DNA of 64,000 bases from Furcasterigmium furcatum (lineage: Eukaryota > Ascomycota > Sordariomycetes > Glomerellales > Plectosphaerellaceae). This document shows, one piece after another, positions 11,137-21,393 of this stretch (positions are counted from its first letter, which is position 1; every line of letters starts with the position of its first letter). The stretch covers positions 3,162,001 to 3,226,000 of the forward strand of contig BCIA01000003.1 of the NCBI GenBank assembly GCA_001599815.1, given 5' to 3'. The notes under the pieces were generated by a model. It saw only the letters and a list, made by a program, of their open reading frames with translations, was not told where the DNA came from and did no database searches. Made by a program: the position numbers and the translations under genes.

Positions 11137-13518
11137 TTACACAGCTGGCTCTTTACCCTTGCCCCAGTACTCGAGAGCCTCCGCCGCCTCTACAAGCCGA
11201 AGCTGGCTCGGAGTTGGATGTGCCCTGTTGTACCGTATCTGAGCTAGCCTCTGCTCCTTGTTGAGGGGGGACGGAACGTCCAACACCCTGGCCACGAGGT
11301 GCTTCTCCCGCAGTACGCCGTTCTTCGAGGTGAATATGCCCATCTCGACCAGCTCGATGAAGCGATCCATCATGTCGGCCTTGACGAGGGTCTCCCCATC
11401 CGCGAGCTTGTTCACGTCTTCGATGTCAAGATGCCTAACCAGCCGCGTGCGCTGGGCGAAGGACGCGCGGCCCTGGCGCTTCAGCTCCTTCACGAAGACC
11501 TTCTCGAGGTGGTCCATCCCGCTGAGGTCGCCGGACTCGAAGTTGGCATTCATGACGCTGTCGCAGTGGTCGAGGTGCAGGGTAAGCTCGCCGCCGGTCT
11601 TGACGTTGCGGTCCCAGGCGAGGGCGAATAGGGCCTCGACAGCGTCGCAGCATGCACGCAGGGTGGCGACAGAGGGCTCGATCTCGAGAGGGCGCTCTGC
11701 GTTGGCGCTGCAAGAGTCGGCGAGATGGGGGTTGCTGATGCGGCCGAGGAGGGAGTGGCGGACGATCTCGGGGTTGCGGGAGAGAATCTGCTGAATATCG
11801 CCGGGGGTGGTAGACGGGGGCAGGGAGAGGTATTGGCGGAGGATGCTGATGTGGCCAGCCGCCGCGGGAGAGTTGAGGGGGATCTTGCTGTTGGATTCGA
11901 ACTTGAAAGGCTGGGAGCTTGTCTCTGAGGTTGGAGGCGGCGCATCAAACGAAGAGCTTCTGGACGAAGGGCTGTCGGCCAAGGAGCTTTCGGACGAAGA
12001 AGCTACACTTTGCTGTTTATTCCTTGCCCTGCGGTCCCCCTTGCGGCGGTAGATGACCTCTGGCACTTCCAGGAGCTTCCCAAACTGGCGTGGGCGGTCC
12101 TCTTGAATTGTCAGGGCAGCAGGGCGGTGCTTCGGCTTCTTACCCTGGCTTTTGGGAGGGCTGGAGACAGGATCAATGACTAAAGTCTGATAATCCGGAG
12201 CTTCCGTCTCCTCCAGCCGCCGCTCCAGTGCGAAACCTCCCATCCAGTCCTCGTCCTCAACAAACGGCTCCTCGCCATCGGCGCTCTCGTCATATGGCTC
12301 GAAGTTGAAGTTCGCCTGCTGGGGCGAGGGCGGCGGCTCTTGGATGACCGGACGAAGTAGAAGAACAGAGCCCTCGGCTTCCGTTCCAGGGACAGGGGGA
12401 GATGGAGGCGTGACAAAGATTGTGAGGGTTTCGTGGATTTCGAAGTACTCAATGTCTGCATCTGAGGAGGAGTCCGAGTCTGACCAAATACTTATCACCT
12501 CGCCGGTTGGGAGGATCTCGTACTCTCCGCTGCCCTCGGGCTTGTTAGCTGCGTAGCCGTTGGGGGCAATGGGCTCATCCTCACTGTTTACGACTTCAAT
12601 GGCCTGAGCTTTCATAGGCTGGCCGACGACGAGCGGAAGAACATGGCCTTCATCCTCCCTCCGGCAGAGGGCAATGAGATCCTCAGCAGTCGGACTGCCG
12701 GGGGTGCCATCCGTCGTCGAGGAAGAGAAACCGCAGGATTCGGACGGGTTGGACTGAGATGATGATGGCAGCTGAACCTGATTAGCTCGCTCAACGGTGG
12801 CAGAAGCGAGCGGGAGGATCACACCGTCCTCGCCGCCATTCAGGGAGGGCCGAGAGACGATGCTGACAGATCGACCACGGTAGAGGTCCAAGAATGGCGC
12901 TCCTCTACCACTGGTCGGGTCCTCGTCTGCATCCCCGACCGTGAGAGTGCGGCTCCCAGAGCTCTCGGACGACTCTGTCTGCAAGGTCAGAGACACATAC
13001 CTCGGCTCCAACGGAGACGCGGGCAGGGGAATCTCACCTTCTGGGGTATCAACGCCAACAGACCAGTCATCGTCGGTGTCGGTGTTCTCGGAGGGACCCT
13101 CGACAGCTGCGTCGAGAGATCCGACCTGGGGGCTGCTCGGAAGCAGAGGAGAAAGATCGGACGCTCCAGGGGCGTCCAGGCTGCACCTATCTCGAGCACG
13201 CAACACGCTCTCGAGGGCGCGAGGCGAGGTCGAATACATCCACTGGCGCACCTCCACCGTGCCCTGTGTGGCTGGTGCCAGCTTTCGGACGAGCTTCCTT
13301 GGAGCTCGCTCCTGCTCATCGATGACATGGGCAAGAGCCGCGCTGGACTCGCCGCGGAGCCAGGCAATAACCTCTGCTTCACCTTGAGACTGGATGCCAG
13401 GGGTGCTGAGTTGGTTAGGATCCTGCGATGGTGCTTGGCTTTGGGGGACTGACAGCCGGGGAGGAGAGCTCGATCTGCGAACTTCCTTGCGGACCAAGAA
13501 GGCCCACGAGAAGCCCAT
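11137..13518 (-). CDS. Acidic, largely disordered protein of unknown function
   Basis: One long exon encodes 793 residues from ATG 13518. I do not recognise a family. It starts MGFSWAFLVRKEVRRSSSPP, and residues up to about 560 are low complexity: rich in Ser, Pro, Glu and Asp, with short acidic clusters (DTDDDWS, SDSDSSSDADIEYFEIHE, ESADGEEPFVEDEDW) and basic patches (KGDRRARNKQQ). The last 230 residues look folded: a helix-rich region beginning near HISILRQYLSLPPS, with CCDAVEALFALAWDRN, LEKVFVKELKRQGRASFAQR and MMDRFIELVEMGIFTSKNG. It ends with EAAEALEYWGKGKEPAV. The gene is convergent with the GT69 gene. No signal peptide or membrane span is visible. Reading frame, codon use and length make it a real gene; a nuclear or scaffold role would be a guess. 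Confidence 0.75.
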   Translation of the reverse strand: MGFSWAFLVRKEVRRSSSPPRLSVPQSQAPSQDPNQLSTPGIQSQGEAEVIAWLRGESSAALAHVIDEQERAPRKLVRKLAPATQGTVEVRQWMYSTSPRALESVLRARDRCSLDAPGASDLSPLLPSSPQVGSLDAAVEGPSENTDTDDDWSVGVDTPEGEIPLPASPLEPRYVSLTLQTESSESSGSRTLTVGDADEDPTSGRGAPFLDLYRGRSVSIVSRPSLNGGEDGVILPLASATVERANQVQLPSSSQSNPSESCGFSSSTTDGTPGSPTAEDLIALCRREDEGHVLPLVVGQPMKAQAIEVVNSEDEPIAPNGYAANKPEGSGEYEILPTGEVISIWSDSDSSSDADIEYFEIHETLTIFVTPPSPPVPGTEAEGSVLLLRPVIQEPPPSPQQANFNFEPYDESADGEEPFVEDEDWMGGFALERRLEETEAPDYQTLVIDPVSSPPKSQGKKPKHRPAALTIQEDRPRQFGKLLEVPEVIYRRKGDRRARNKQQSVASSSESSLADSPSSRSSSFDAPPPTSETSSQPFKFESNSKIPLNSPAAAGHISILRQYLSLPPSTTPGDIQQILSRNPEIVRHSLLGRISNPHLADSCSANAERPLEIEPSVATLRACCDAVEALFALAWDRNVKTGGELTLHLDHCDSVMNANFESGDLSGMDHLEKVFVKELKRQGRASFAQRTRLVRHLDIEDVNKLADGETLVKADMMDRFIELVEMGIFTSKNGVLREKHLVARVLDVPSPLNKEQRLAQIRYNRAHPTPSQLRLVEAAEALEYWGKGKEPAV

Positions 13519-14522
13519 TATTGCTGAGAGTTGATATTCTGTTGTGATTCGCGTTGTTGGTTGGTGGACAAGCCAGATGATCCCGTAAACTTTGGGAAAT
13601 GTTGTCTATCGTGTTCTTGTCTGTCGAGTCAGGGGTCCATCTTGAGTCTGGAATCCCGAGACGTATATACAGGTTTCTTACAGCATCTGTGTCTTCAGAC
13701 TCGGAGCCTTGTTCTGGCGCCTGATGCTGTGCTGCCAGCCCTGACAAAGCTGATGTCTCTGAACTTCGACAATGGGCATGGCGGCCAATGCACTGTGAAG
13801 ACACAGGTCGCATCTTCCATGATGGGCTGGCTGATTCCGGTGCCCGAAAGGCTGGGTCTGACAAGAAACGCTGCGCCAGAGAAGTCAAGTTATGATATGA
13901 TGCTTGTCGGGGCACATGAAGATAGATGGGCAAAACAACCGCTTCCGTTGTGCCTACGGGCCGCATGTCTTGATTCGAACAGAGGCCGCACATTGCTTCG
14001 ACTTGGAACAAGATGGACTTTATGTGGCCTAAAGCATTGTCTAGCAAGACCGGGGATCCTCCAGATCTTGCGATGTTGGGACCTGGATGACACTGCTATG
14101 AGTCTTCGGTGGTCTCGGGGTCGTCATTTACAGCTCGGACAGAATTTGCCAGAGACCTGCAAATTAGCACAAAGGCTATGAGAGTACTACTGCCATTGTG
14201 TGAGACAAATACGTTGTTGCAGGTTCAAAGACGGCACCACAAAGGCTTGTGCTGACGGGTGGCATTGAAATATCAGACACTTCCCTTTGACATGTGTGTT
14301 GGACCAGGACATGATACTCTCATCATCAACACAGACGAGTTGCGCGAAGACAGAATAGCTATCTTTCACGGTGGAGGACCTTTCCCCTCGAATACAAAAG
14401 CAACGGGTGGAAGGTCAAAGATGGTGCCCCTGGCAGTCGAGAAACATCACCTGGAACCATCTATCACCACCTACGAGTCGCTCTTTTCTAACCCACAGAA
14501 GAATCTCTCGAATATCACAGCC
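13519..14522. other. Divergent intergenic region upstream of two unknown genes
   Basis: About 1 kb separates the 793-residue minus-strand gene and the Cys-rich plus-strand gene. Overlapping open frames on both strands (13531-14181 +, 13415-14047 -) have no recognisable domain and are mutually exclusive; I treat them as chance. Confidence 0.4.
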
Positions 14523-15131
14523 ATGTGCAGCAAGAGGTGGACCATCTGGGCCCGGTGCCCTCACAAGAGAAAGACGCAGCAGCCATGCGATGCCTACAAG
14601 GCCGAGGCGAGGAAGTTCAAGTACAGGTGGATCTCCTGCATATTTGAGCCTCGCTGCCCTGAGGGGACGTACACCTATGTTGTGCGAAAGGACGACAAAT
14701 GCTCCTCCTGCATGCGGGACGATAGAATCCAGCAGTGGGAGAGGGACGTCGACGAGGCCTATGCAATGGACGCCATCGTGCGCGACGAGGAGCCTCGCTT
14801 CCGCGGCTGTGACATGCTTCCTCAAGCTCTGAAGCCGCGGCGTTACCTCAGCCCGCTTCCCAGGAGGACTGAGGACGTCCCGTTTGCTCCTGAGGGGAGC
14901 ACGACGTTGCCTGCGCCGAAGCGGTTCAGCTGGCTGAACCGCAAGCCGCTGCCGCCTGTGCCGAAGAGGCCCTTCACAGAGCCTCTGAGGGCGAACGGCG
15001 TGTGCAAGGAGGAGAGGAGAAGTGCGCCGGTGAGGACGCAGGCTGGTACTGCGCATGCCGACGGCGTAGGAATGAGTCTGGAGGAGCAGATCGACGAGGT
15101 CGAGCTCATGTGGCAGCGGGCCTGCAAGTAA
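14523..15131 (+). CDS. Cys-rich hypothetical protein
   Basis: The open frame ends at TAA 15129-15131. I choose ATG 14523 (202 residues) because the recognisable part begins there. Another in-frame ATG lies at 14292, and the frame stays open to about 14259. Residues 1-70 hold a regular pattern of cysteines and aromatics: MCSKRWTIWARCPHKR, QQPCDAYKAEARKFKYRW, CIFEPRCPEG, and KCSSCMRDDRIQQWE with a CxxC. This looks like a small zinc-binding or disulfide-rich domain, without a signal peptide. The rest is Pro/Arg-rich and probably disordered, ending in an acidic helix (LEEQIDEVELMWQRACK). I do not recognise the family; similar Cys-rich, Pro-tailed hypothetical proteins are common in plant-associated ascomycetes. 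Confidence 0.6.
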   Translation: MCSKRWTIWARCPHKRKTQQPCDAYKAEARKFKYRWISCIFEPRCPEGTYTYVVRKDDKCSSCMRDDRIQQWERDVDEAYAMDAIVRDEEPRFRGCDMLPQALKPRRYLSPLPRRTEDVPFAPEGSTTLPAPKRFSWLNRKPLPPVPKRPFTEPLRANGVCKEERRSAPVRTQAGTAHADGVGMSLEEQIDEVELMWQRACK

Positions 15132-17637
15132 AGAAAGCATGAATGCCACCTCTGGTGCAGCATTCGAGTAATGAAACAGGAATCGAGTCCTACATGTTCA
15201 GAAAATACCTCGATAACAGTGTCCCGTGACATGGTACAGTACCCGGTGTGCAACAATGTGTGATGGTCCTCGCGTATCACGTATCACCTGAAGGCAGCAG
15301 TTTTAGAGAGAAAGGGGCCGGCGTGGAACAGAACAGACCCCTGGCTGCTTTCGTAGGTACATACGCGGCCTGTGCCAGGTGGTAATTCTGGGGCCTGGAG
15401 GCTTGATGGGCGTGGGCTTGGCGACTGTTGACTACGCAAGAGACTGATATTCAAATGATAGTGACTTTGTATGCTGCTGCAGGTGGTGAGAGATCTTGAC
15501 AATGGAGATGTAGGCTCGGCCTCGACCAAGCAAGCACCTAAGAAAACTGAGTGGTTCATCGCAGGGCTGATCGAAAGACATGGCACGACCAGGATGTGTC
15601 GCGCAGAGGCCACAGGGCGAGAGAGACACACGGAGGACACACGATGGCGCCAAGAGGGGCAGATCATCAGGACACGATGAGACAAGGGGTCACAGAAGAG
15701 GATGACGAGGGCGACGCGAGGCCAATCCGTCCCTCACCAGACGCACTGAGGCCTAGGCGGTTCAGCCCTATGCGCGGGGGGGCTGGCCAAGACACCGGTG
15801 AGGGTGAGGGACTTTCACGAACGAGTGGCACGCAACGACGAGTGACCAGAGAACCATGGGAGATGGACCATCAGTGGGCTGCGGTGATGGACCAATAGTT
15901 CGTCTGGGACGCGGGCTGTCGGCCAGGCCTGACAGGACAGAGATACGAGCGACGTGTTTGTTTCTAGGACGACTCACGAGCGAGGGGTTGGGTTCATGAC
16001 GCCTGGACCGCCTTGGCCCTGCTTGAGTTGCATCTGGGCAGATCCGAATCGGTCGACCGAGGATGAAAGGGGAATGTCGCGATGCGACTCTGCCGTTGCA
16101 AGTCTCATGTTTGCATGGGAATCCTCAAAGATGGAATAAAGGGGCCTCCAGCGACTGGACCAGGATTGAGGCGCTGCGCTGCAGGGCCAATGCAGGACCG
16201 GGCAGGGGGTATGGCAGAGTTGATTGCCCGTGTGCCAGCGCAAGTGGCATGATGGATGAATGGGAAGACGGCGCCATTCGGCGGCCTCAGCCACGCTAGC
16301 TGTCCCCAGATGGAATCCGCGAATGGGCCGTGATAGGCTCAACGTCGTTGTCTTGGGCGAGCGCCCGTCTTGAGACGGCACTATTATGCAATCCGTCGGA
16401 GACATGTCGACTAAGAAAGGATTGACAAGAGAAGAAGAGACCACCCTGGCATTTCCGCGTCCGTGTCTGAGGTGTTTGCGTCTGGGGGCAGAACGAAATA
16501 CGGCTGCCTTCGATTTAGGACGGCGCCAAATGTTGGCGACAGGAAAAGTAATGCGATAGGCGGACGGGGAACGGGGACGGCGGACGGTGGTAGGTAGACA
16601 TCATCGGCCGTGGATGACAAACGTCCCCTTCGAATGGGCAGCTTCAATGGGAAGCAGCGGCGCTCGGGTCGAACGGCGCCCGGTCATCATTTAGTGTCGT
16701 GGTGCCCGAGCCGAGGGTACAATCTGTTAGGGAGACAGCCCTACAGGTGGACGCCCTGGCGGAGTTTAGTGAGGCCGATTTGGGGGCGGAATGTTAGACG
16801 ATCGCACACGAGACAGGCCATGTCATAACATATCCGCCGCCTGGTGGACCTGTATCGCCCTTCTCCGCCACGACCGCCACCTAACTTAAAATACTCTCTG
16901 CGGACGTTCAGGGATCCAGGGGCTGATCATCGCCAGGACTCGCTCCCCCAAAGGCTCCGCCTCAGCGAGATCCACCAGGACCACACCCATTGGTCAAGGC
17001 AAACGATGGTTTAGGCAGCAGCTTCTCAACTGGCCTCGGTGACCCAAAAGCGGTACTGGACCCGCCCGTTGAGGACTCCCTCCAGGTCTCTCTTCCCCAA
17101 ACTTCCGTCCAGCGACCTCACCTCAACACGCACCTGATCCCGTTTCCTTCTCTTTCCACCACCTACCCTCGACTCTCCCCCGTGTGTTTGTCGCCCGAGT
17201 CCTGGAATTTCAGGACACCTCGGACCTTCTTTGATTCCCCAGCAGCCCGAGGCCATTTCATCGCGCCAGGCCCCCCGCCGCCTTGATTTGCCTCCCCGTC
17301 CTCGATCACGTCCTCGAGCCCTTTGCCCATCTTCCAACTTCCACCACCAACATACACACACCCCGACGCGCGTTATCCTGACGCCAGGTCCTGTTTTCGA
17401 ACGCCTTTCTGCTGCATCCTTCGTCTGTGCCCTTGCTTCGGATCAGGCATACTCTTTTCAGGTCGTCGACATATATCCTCCGCATCCACGAGCGTGACTC
17501 CGGCTCGTCCGCCCCCTCCGGCCTTCGACCAACATCATCATCAGCATCGTCACCGCCGCCTCCGGAATCTGCGCGCTCACCCATCTCGCTGCCGTCGCAG
17601 AGACCCGGATCTGTATCCAGTCATCTATCCCCGTCAC
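15132..17637. other. Intergenic region and leader, about 2.5 kb
   Basis: No gene is supported. From about 16860 the plus strand becomes strongly C/T-rich, typical of a promoter and long leader for the C2H2 regulator that follows. Open frames in 15432-16647 lack protein-like composition. Confidence 0.5.
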
Positions 17638-17848
17638 GTAAGGTTCCCGCCTTTTTTGGCATTTCATTGCCCCAGTCCGGCCTGGACGTCTGTCGGCCAA
17701 CCCTCCCCGTCAACCTCCCATCTCATCCCGACGTTGGTTCCTGTCCTGGGTCTGGGTGACTCACACCCCGCGTCCTTCCCGTCCTCTTGTCCTAGCCCGC
17801 ATCTCCAATCAGCGGAAGTCAAGGCTAACTCGACCCGGCTTTCGACAG
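17638..17848 (+). other. Candidate intron in the leader of the C2H2 gene
   Basis: A GTAAGG donor at 17638 pairs with a GCTAAC branch-like site near 17824 and a CAG at 17846-17848, just ahead of the ATG at 17905. It is inferred from splice signals; the same stretch is also open in the coding frame, which may be coincidence. Confidence 0.35.
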
Positions 17849-17904
17849 AGTTGGACACCGGCATTCATAAATCCCAGTGCCCATCCCTCTTCCACACCAT
17901 CACC

Positions 17905-20262
17905 ATGTCCTCGCCGAACCCCCGCCGCAGGACTCCGGTGACTCGTCCCGACTCGACGTCCCTGGGGCTTAAGACCATGGGCCTCCGCAAGGGTGCTACC
18001 TTCCACACTCCTCCCTCTTCTCCCTCCTCTTCCACAGTTGATGCTTTCGTCCCTCCCACCCTCAGCCGTGCTCAATCCAACCTCGATGATGTTGTCGATG
18101 CCCATGTGCGCCGCGCGGCACTGGTAATCGGCTCCATCGACAAGACTCTGAGCCTTGAAGGCTCGTCTGCCACCAACTTCAAACCCGCCCGCAACGCCTG
18201 GCGAGACGAGAGCATCCCCGTGCCCCGCGGCTTTCTCGACCCTCCCACCGTCGATCCCGCCATGGCCAAAGAGCTCCCCGGCGCAGAGCGCCGCTCCCTC
18301 CGCCTGAGACAGCGTCGCTCGTCTCACAACAACCACGAATCAGACAGCGGTCTCGGCTCCTCGCTTGCCTCCACAATCGAGAAACATACCGCCACCTCTG
18401 CATCAAAGGAGAAGAAGGCCTCCGCCATTACCAGATCCGCCGCGATGCCTGCTTCCACCAAGCAGAAGCTTCCCGGCATGAGCCAGAAGACCGCCAGCCG
18501 TGTCCACGAACACATCCTCAGGCCTCTGCTCGCCAAACCATCCCTCAAGGACTTCCGCCCCATCGTCCTGGATGTCCCTACACGCATTTCCGAGAAGGAG
18601 ATCGTCTGCTTGAGGGATCTCGAGAAGACGCTCATCTTCATGGCTCCCGTAAGTCCCCAAACGTCTCATGAAACTGCCTGGGCGGATGCTTATAAGACGT
18701 TGATGAAGGAGAGGACCAAGACCGCCGACTTGTACCTCGACTTTTGCCTGACGTCCATCCGCTGCATCCAAGCGACCGTCGATTATCTCCCGGACCGCGA
18801 GCAGACCCGTCCCAACGACCGCCCCTATTCTAACGGATACTTCATCGATCTTGTCGAGCAGATTCGCAACTACGCAGAACAAATCAGAGTCGCCAAGGAC
18901 GCAGAGTCCGACGCCGAAATGATGGATGTCGACCGGTATGTATCGCCCGCTGCCATCTTCGGCCCGCCTCCCACTGACATCCCTGGAAGCACCGACGAGG
19001 TCAAGCTCTTCGGTGGCATTCACGAGAACGGCCGCCCCGCCGAGCTCGTCCGCATTCGCAAGGACGGCAAGGCCATCTCCATGGCCACCGGCCTTCCCGT
19101 CGACATTGACGAGGACGTCAAGGGCCCCATCCAGCTGAAGCGCTCCCTGAGCCAGCAGGCCGAGGATGAGGAGGAGATCCTGCGTTCCATGGCCCGCCGC
19201 AAGAAGAACGCCACCCCCGAGGAGCTGGCTCCCAAGAAGTGCACCCACGCTGGCTGCGACAAGGAGTTCAAGCGTCCCTGTGACCTCACCAAGCACGAGA
19301 AGACCCATTCTCGTCCCTGGAAGTGTCCGCTCCCGACTTGCAAGTACCACGAGTACGGCTGGCCCACCGAGAAGGAGATGGACCGCCACATCAACGACAA
19401 GCACTCTGCCGCCCCGCCCATGTACGAGTGTCACTACAAGCCTTGCCCGTACAAGTCGAAGCGCGAGTCGAACTGCAAGCAGCACATGGAGAAGGCCCAT
19501 GGTTGGACGTATGTCCGCACCAAGACCAACGGCAAGAAGGGCGGCAGCGTTCACACCAGTTCTGCCCAGCCCACTCCCCAGCTCGGCAACATGCCCACGC
19601 CCTCCAGCAATGCCAGCATTGCCACACCACCCGGCGAGAATATCTCGCATTTCGTGCCCTTCTCCACCGGCCAAGACAACACCCTTCTCGACTTCCCGGC
19701 GTACCCCTCGAACGAAGAGTTCGAGTTCTCGCTGTCGAACCAGCAGGGTGGCATGATGGATCTGAATCTCGATCTCCCTGCCCTCGACCAGAGCACCCCA
19801 TCCACCAGCTCCTCGTACGGTCCCTACAGCACGTACCAGGACGGCGCTGACTTCGCTATCAACAACGACGAACTCTATGTTGCTCACGCCACTATCCCCA
19901 ACCAGATGGCCAGCAACATGTGGCAGGACAACAAGCTCATGGCGCAGATGCAGCAGGGTTTCATGCCCCAGCAGATGGCGGCCCAGACGCAGCCTCTGCA
20001 CATTTCTCCCATAGGAGAGGGAAATACCATGCTGTTCACGCCCAACTCTCTGGCCGAGGTTGACGAAGGGTTCGAGGACCTTCCCACCACCGGCGGTGAC
20101 TTCCAACTGTACTCGAGCACGGATCTGTCCAAGGAGCAGCAGTTCGGGTCTCTCTTCGCCGATGTGCCCAGCAACGGCCTGGGCTTCTCTCAGCATGCCT
20201 CCCAAGACATCTTCCCTGACTTGGACTGGCCCATGGATCAGCAGCAGTACTACCAGCAGTAG
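17905..20262 (+). CDS. C2H2 zinc-finger transcription regulator, three fingers
   Basis: One exon from ATG 17905 (context CACCATGTCC) encodes 785 residues. The N-terminal third is Ser/Thr/Pro-rich (PPSSPSSSTVDAFVPP). A folded region at about 190-330 (including DLYLDFCLTSIRCIQATVDY and GYFIDLVEQIRNYAEQIR) precedes the DNA-binding part. Three C2H2 fingers start at residue 446: CTHAGCDKEFKRPCDLTKHE with its second His just after, then CPLPTCKYHEYGWPTEKEMD, then CHYKPCPYKSKRESNCKQHM. A basic stretch (RTKTNGKKGG) follows. The C-terminal 240 residues are Gln/Met-rich and acidic with a final DIFPDLDWPMD, as in activation domains. Homologues occur across Pezizomycotina, but I cannot attach a gene name safely. 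GTAAGT (18650) and GTATGT (18936) occur inside the frame, but reading through stays open, so I annotate no intron. Confidence 0.85.
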   Translation: MSSPNPRRRTPVTRPDSTSLGLKTMGLRKGATFHTPPSSPSSSTVDAFVPPTLSRAQSNLDDVVDAHVRRAALVIGSIDKTLSLEGSSATNFKPARNAWRDESIPVPRGFLDPPTVDPAMAKELPGAERRSLRLRQRRSSHNNHESDSGLGSSLASTIEKHTATSASKEKKASAITRSAAMPASTKQKLPGMSQKTASRVHEHILRPLLAKPSLKDFRPIVLDVPTRISEKEIVCLRDLEKTLIFMAPVSPQTSHETAWADAYKTLMKERTKTADLYLDFCLTSIRCIQATVDYLPDREQTRPNDRPYSNGYFIDLVEQIRNYAEQIRVAKDAESDAEMMDVDRYVSPAAIFGPPPTDIPGSTDEVKLFGGIHENGRPAELVRIRKDGKAISMATGLPVDIDEDVKGPIQLKRSLSQQAEDEEEILRSMARRKKNATPEELAPKKCTHAGCDKEFKRPCDLTKHEKTHSRPWKCPLPTCKYHEYGWPTEKEMDRHINDKHSAAPPMYECHYKPCPYKSKRESNCKQHMEKAHGWTYVRTKTNGKKGGSVHTSSAQPTPQLGNMPTPSSNASIATPPGENISHFVPFSTGQDNTLLDFPAYPSNEEFEFSLSNQQGGMMDLNLDLPALDQSTPSTSSSYGPYSTYQDGADFAINNDELYVAHATIPNQMASNMWQDNKLMAQMQQGFMPQQMAAQTQPLHISPIGEGNTMLFTPNSLAEVDEGFEDLPTTGGDFQLYSSTDLSKEQQFGSLFADVPSNGLGFSQHASQDIFPDLDWPMDQQQYYQQ

Positions 20263-21009
20263 AATGCTGCAGCGCCGTCGTCTCTGAGCAGAAAGCTCCG
20301 AGATGAGTAGATGCTCGGCCGGTGAATGGAGCCGAGTCACGACACGAACTTTATGACAAGATATGTGCGGAAACCGGACGGTGTATTTGGGGTTCTGCTT
20401 TGCTCTCCCCATCTGTATATTTGTCTCTTCTCTCGTTGGATTGGTTGCACTGGAACGTCTCACCTCACGTTTTTCACACGGGTGGAGGAAGCTGAACCAA
20501 GATTGGCACTACCAGACGGAGGAAAGGAGAAGTGGAATGGAATCGTCGACCACGGGTCGAGTTTGAGAGCAGAGCCAATTTGGAAAGGCTGTTTGGCCTG
20601 GGTTTATGATGAGCACAGCAGCGATGCTTTAGAGACAGTGATCTCTTAATGGACGTTGACAGGTCTCCACGAGAAGACCTGCACTTTCTACATCTACCAT
20701 CCCATGACATCGTGAGGACATATTTGCTCGTCGCCTCTGCTGCAGGCACGGTTGCAAAGGGTGGGCATTTGGTCGATCAACACGGGGCGAGGTGGCTCGT
20801 TGGGAGGAAATTCAGGCAGGGACATGGCATTCAGCTGAAGGTCACTTGACTGAAGAAAGCTGTTCGGCCGAGGGGGGACTACATCCATAGTAAAAACCCA
20901 ACATGCCGGAACCACCGGTCTCAAAAATATAGCTAGTTGATAGAGGTCTGTCTCCTCATGAAGTGCCTATGTGTGATGCGTGTCTTCGTCCCATGAATTG
21001 GATGAAGCA
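20263..21009. other. Intergenic region downstream of the C2H2 gene
   Basis: About 0.75 kb with no credible gene; it contains the 3' UTR of the C2H2 gene. Confidence 0.5.
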
Positions 21010-21393
21010 TCAAAGGCGAGCCGTTGCCGTCTGACTTGGCGGTTGTTCGACAGCTGCAATGGCCGCGACGAGAGCCTTGTCCGCCTGAAACATGGTCAGC
21101 CTCAACACTCTGCCAAAGTACTTTCCCTTCCAAAGGCATGACCCTCACATACCTGGTGGTAGTACATCCAGTCGTTCTTCGGGTGTCACACGTTGGTGAT
21201 GCCAGTCTCGATCTGGACATGTGGCTCGAGGGTGGTCTTTACCTGGCCCAGCTCCTGTTCCGTGTATCCTTCCAGAATAGCGTATAGCTCCGTGTAGTGC
21301 TGAGATCCCACGCGGCCGGACAGCTGCACCGCCGCGACGTGGCCGATGAGCAGCTGGACGGGCTGGGCGAACTTGGCGTGGCCCGGCGAGCAT
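21010..21393 (-). pseudogene. Decayed gene piece, two exons with nonsense and frameshift
   Basis: On the minus strand a protein-like frame runs HAKFAQPVQLLIGHVAAVQL, then SGRVGSQHYTELYAILEGYT, EQELGQVKTTLEPHVQIETG and ITNV. It meets TGA at 21188-21186 and continues HPKNDWMYYHQ to a consensus GTATGT donor (exon end 21153). A matching acceptor leads into a second exon (21085-21010) reading ADKALVAAIAAVEQPPSQTA and ending in TGA. The only nearby ATG (21393, MLAG) is one base out of frame with HAKFAQ. The stop sits where a Trp codon would fit (NV-stop-HPKNDW). I read this as a once functional small gene with a nonsense change and a frameshift. I do not recognise the family. An alternative is a spliced gene with a non-consensus GTGTGA donor that removes the stop. 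Confidence 0.45.

Noticed and set aside
13531..14181. 216-codon plus-strand frame overlapping a similar minus-strand frame
   Set aside because: Two overlapping frames of equal quality on opposite strands, neither with known motifs; the plus-strand one begins at a non-ATG codon.
18650..18775. Possible intron with GTAAGT donor inside the C2H2 gene
   Set aside because: No YAG acceptor follows at usual distance and read-through is open with protein-like sequence.
18403..20463. 686-codon open frame on the minus strand over the C2H2 gene
   Set aside because: Shadow of a strongly biased coding strand; Leu/Val/Gly-rich with no recognisable domain.
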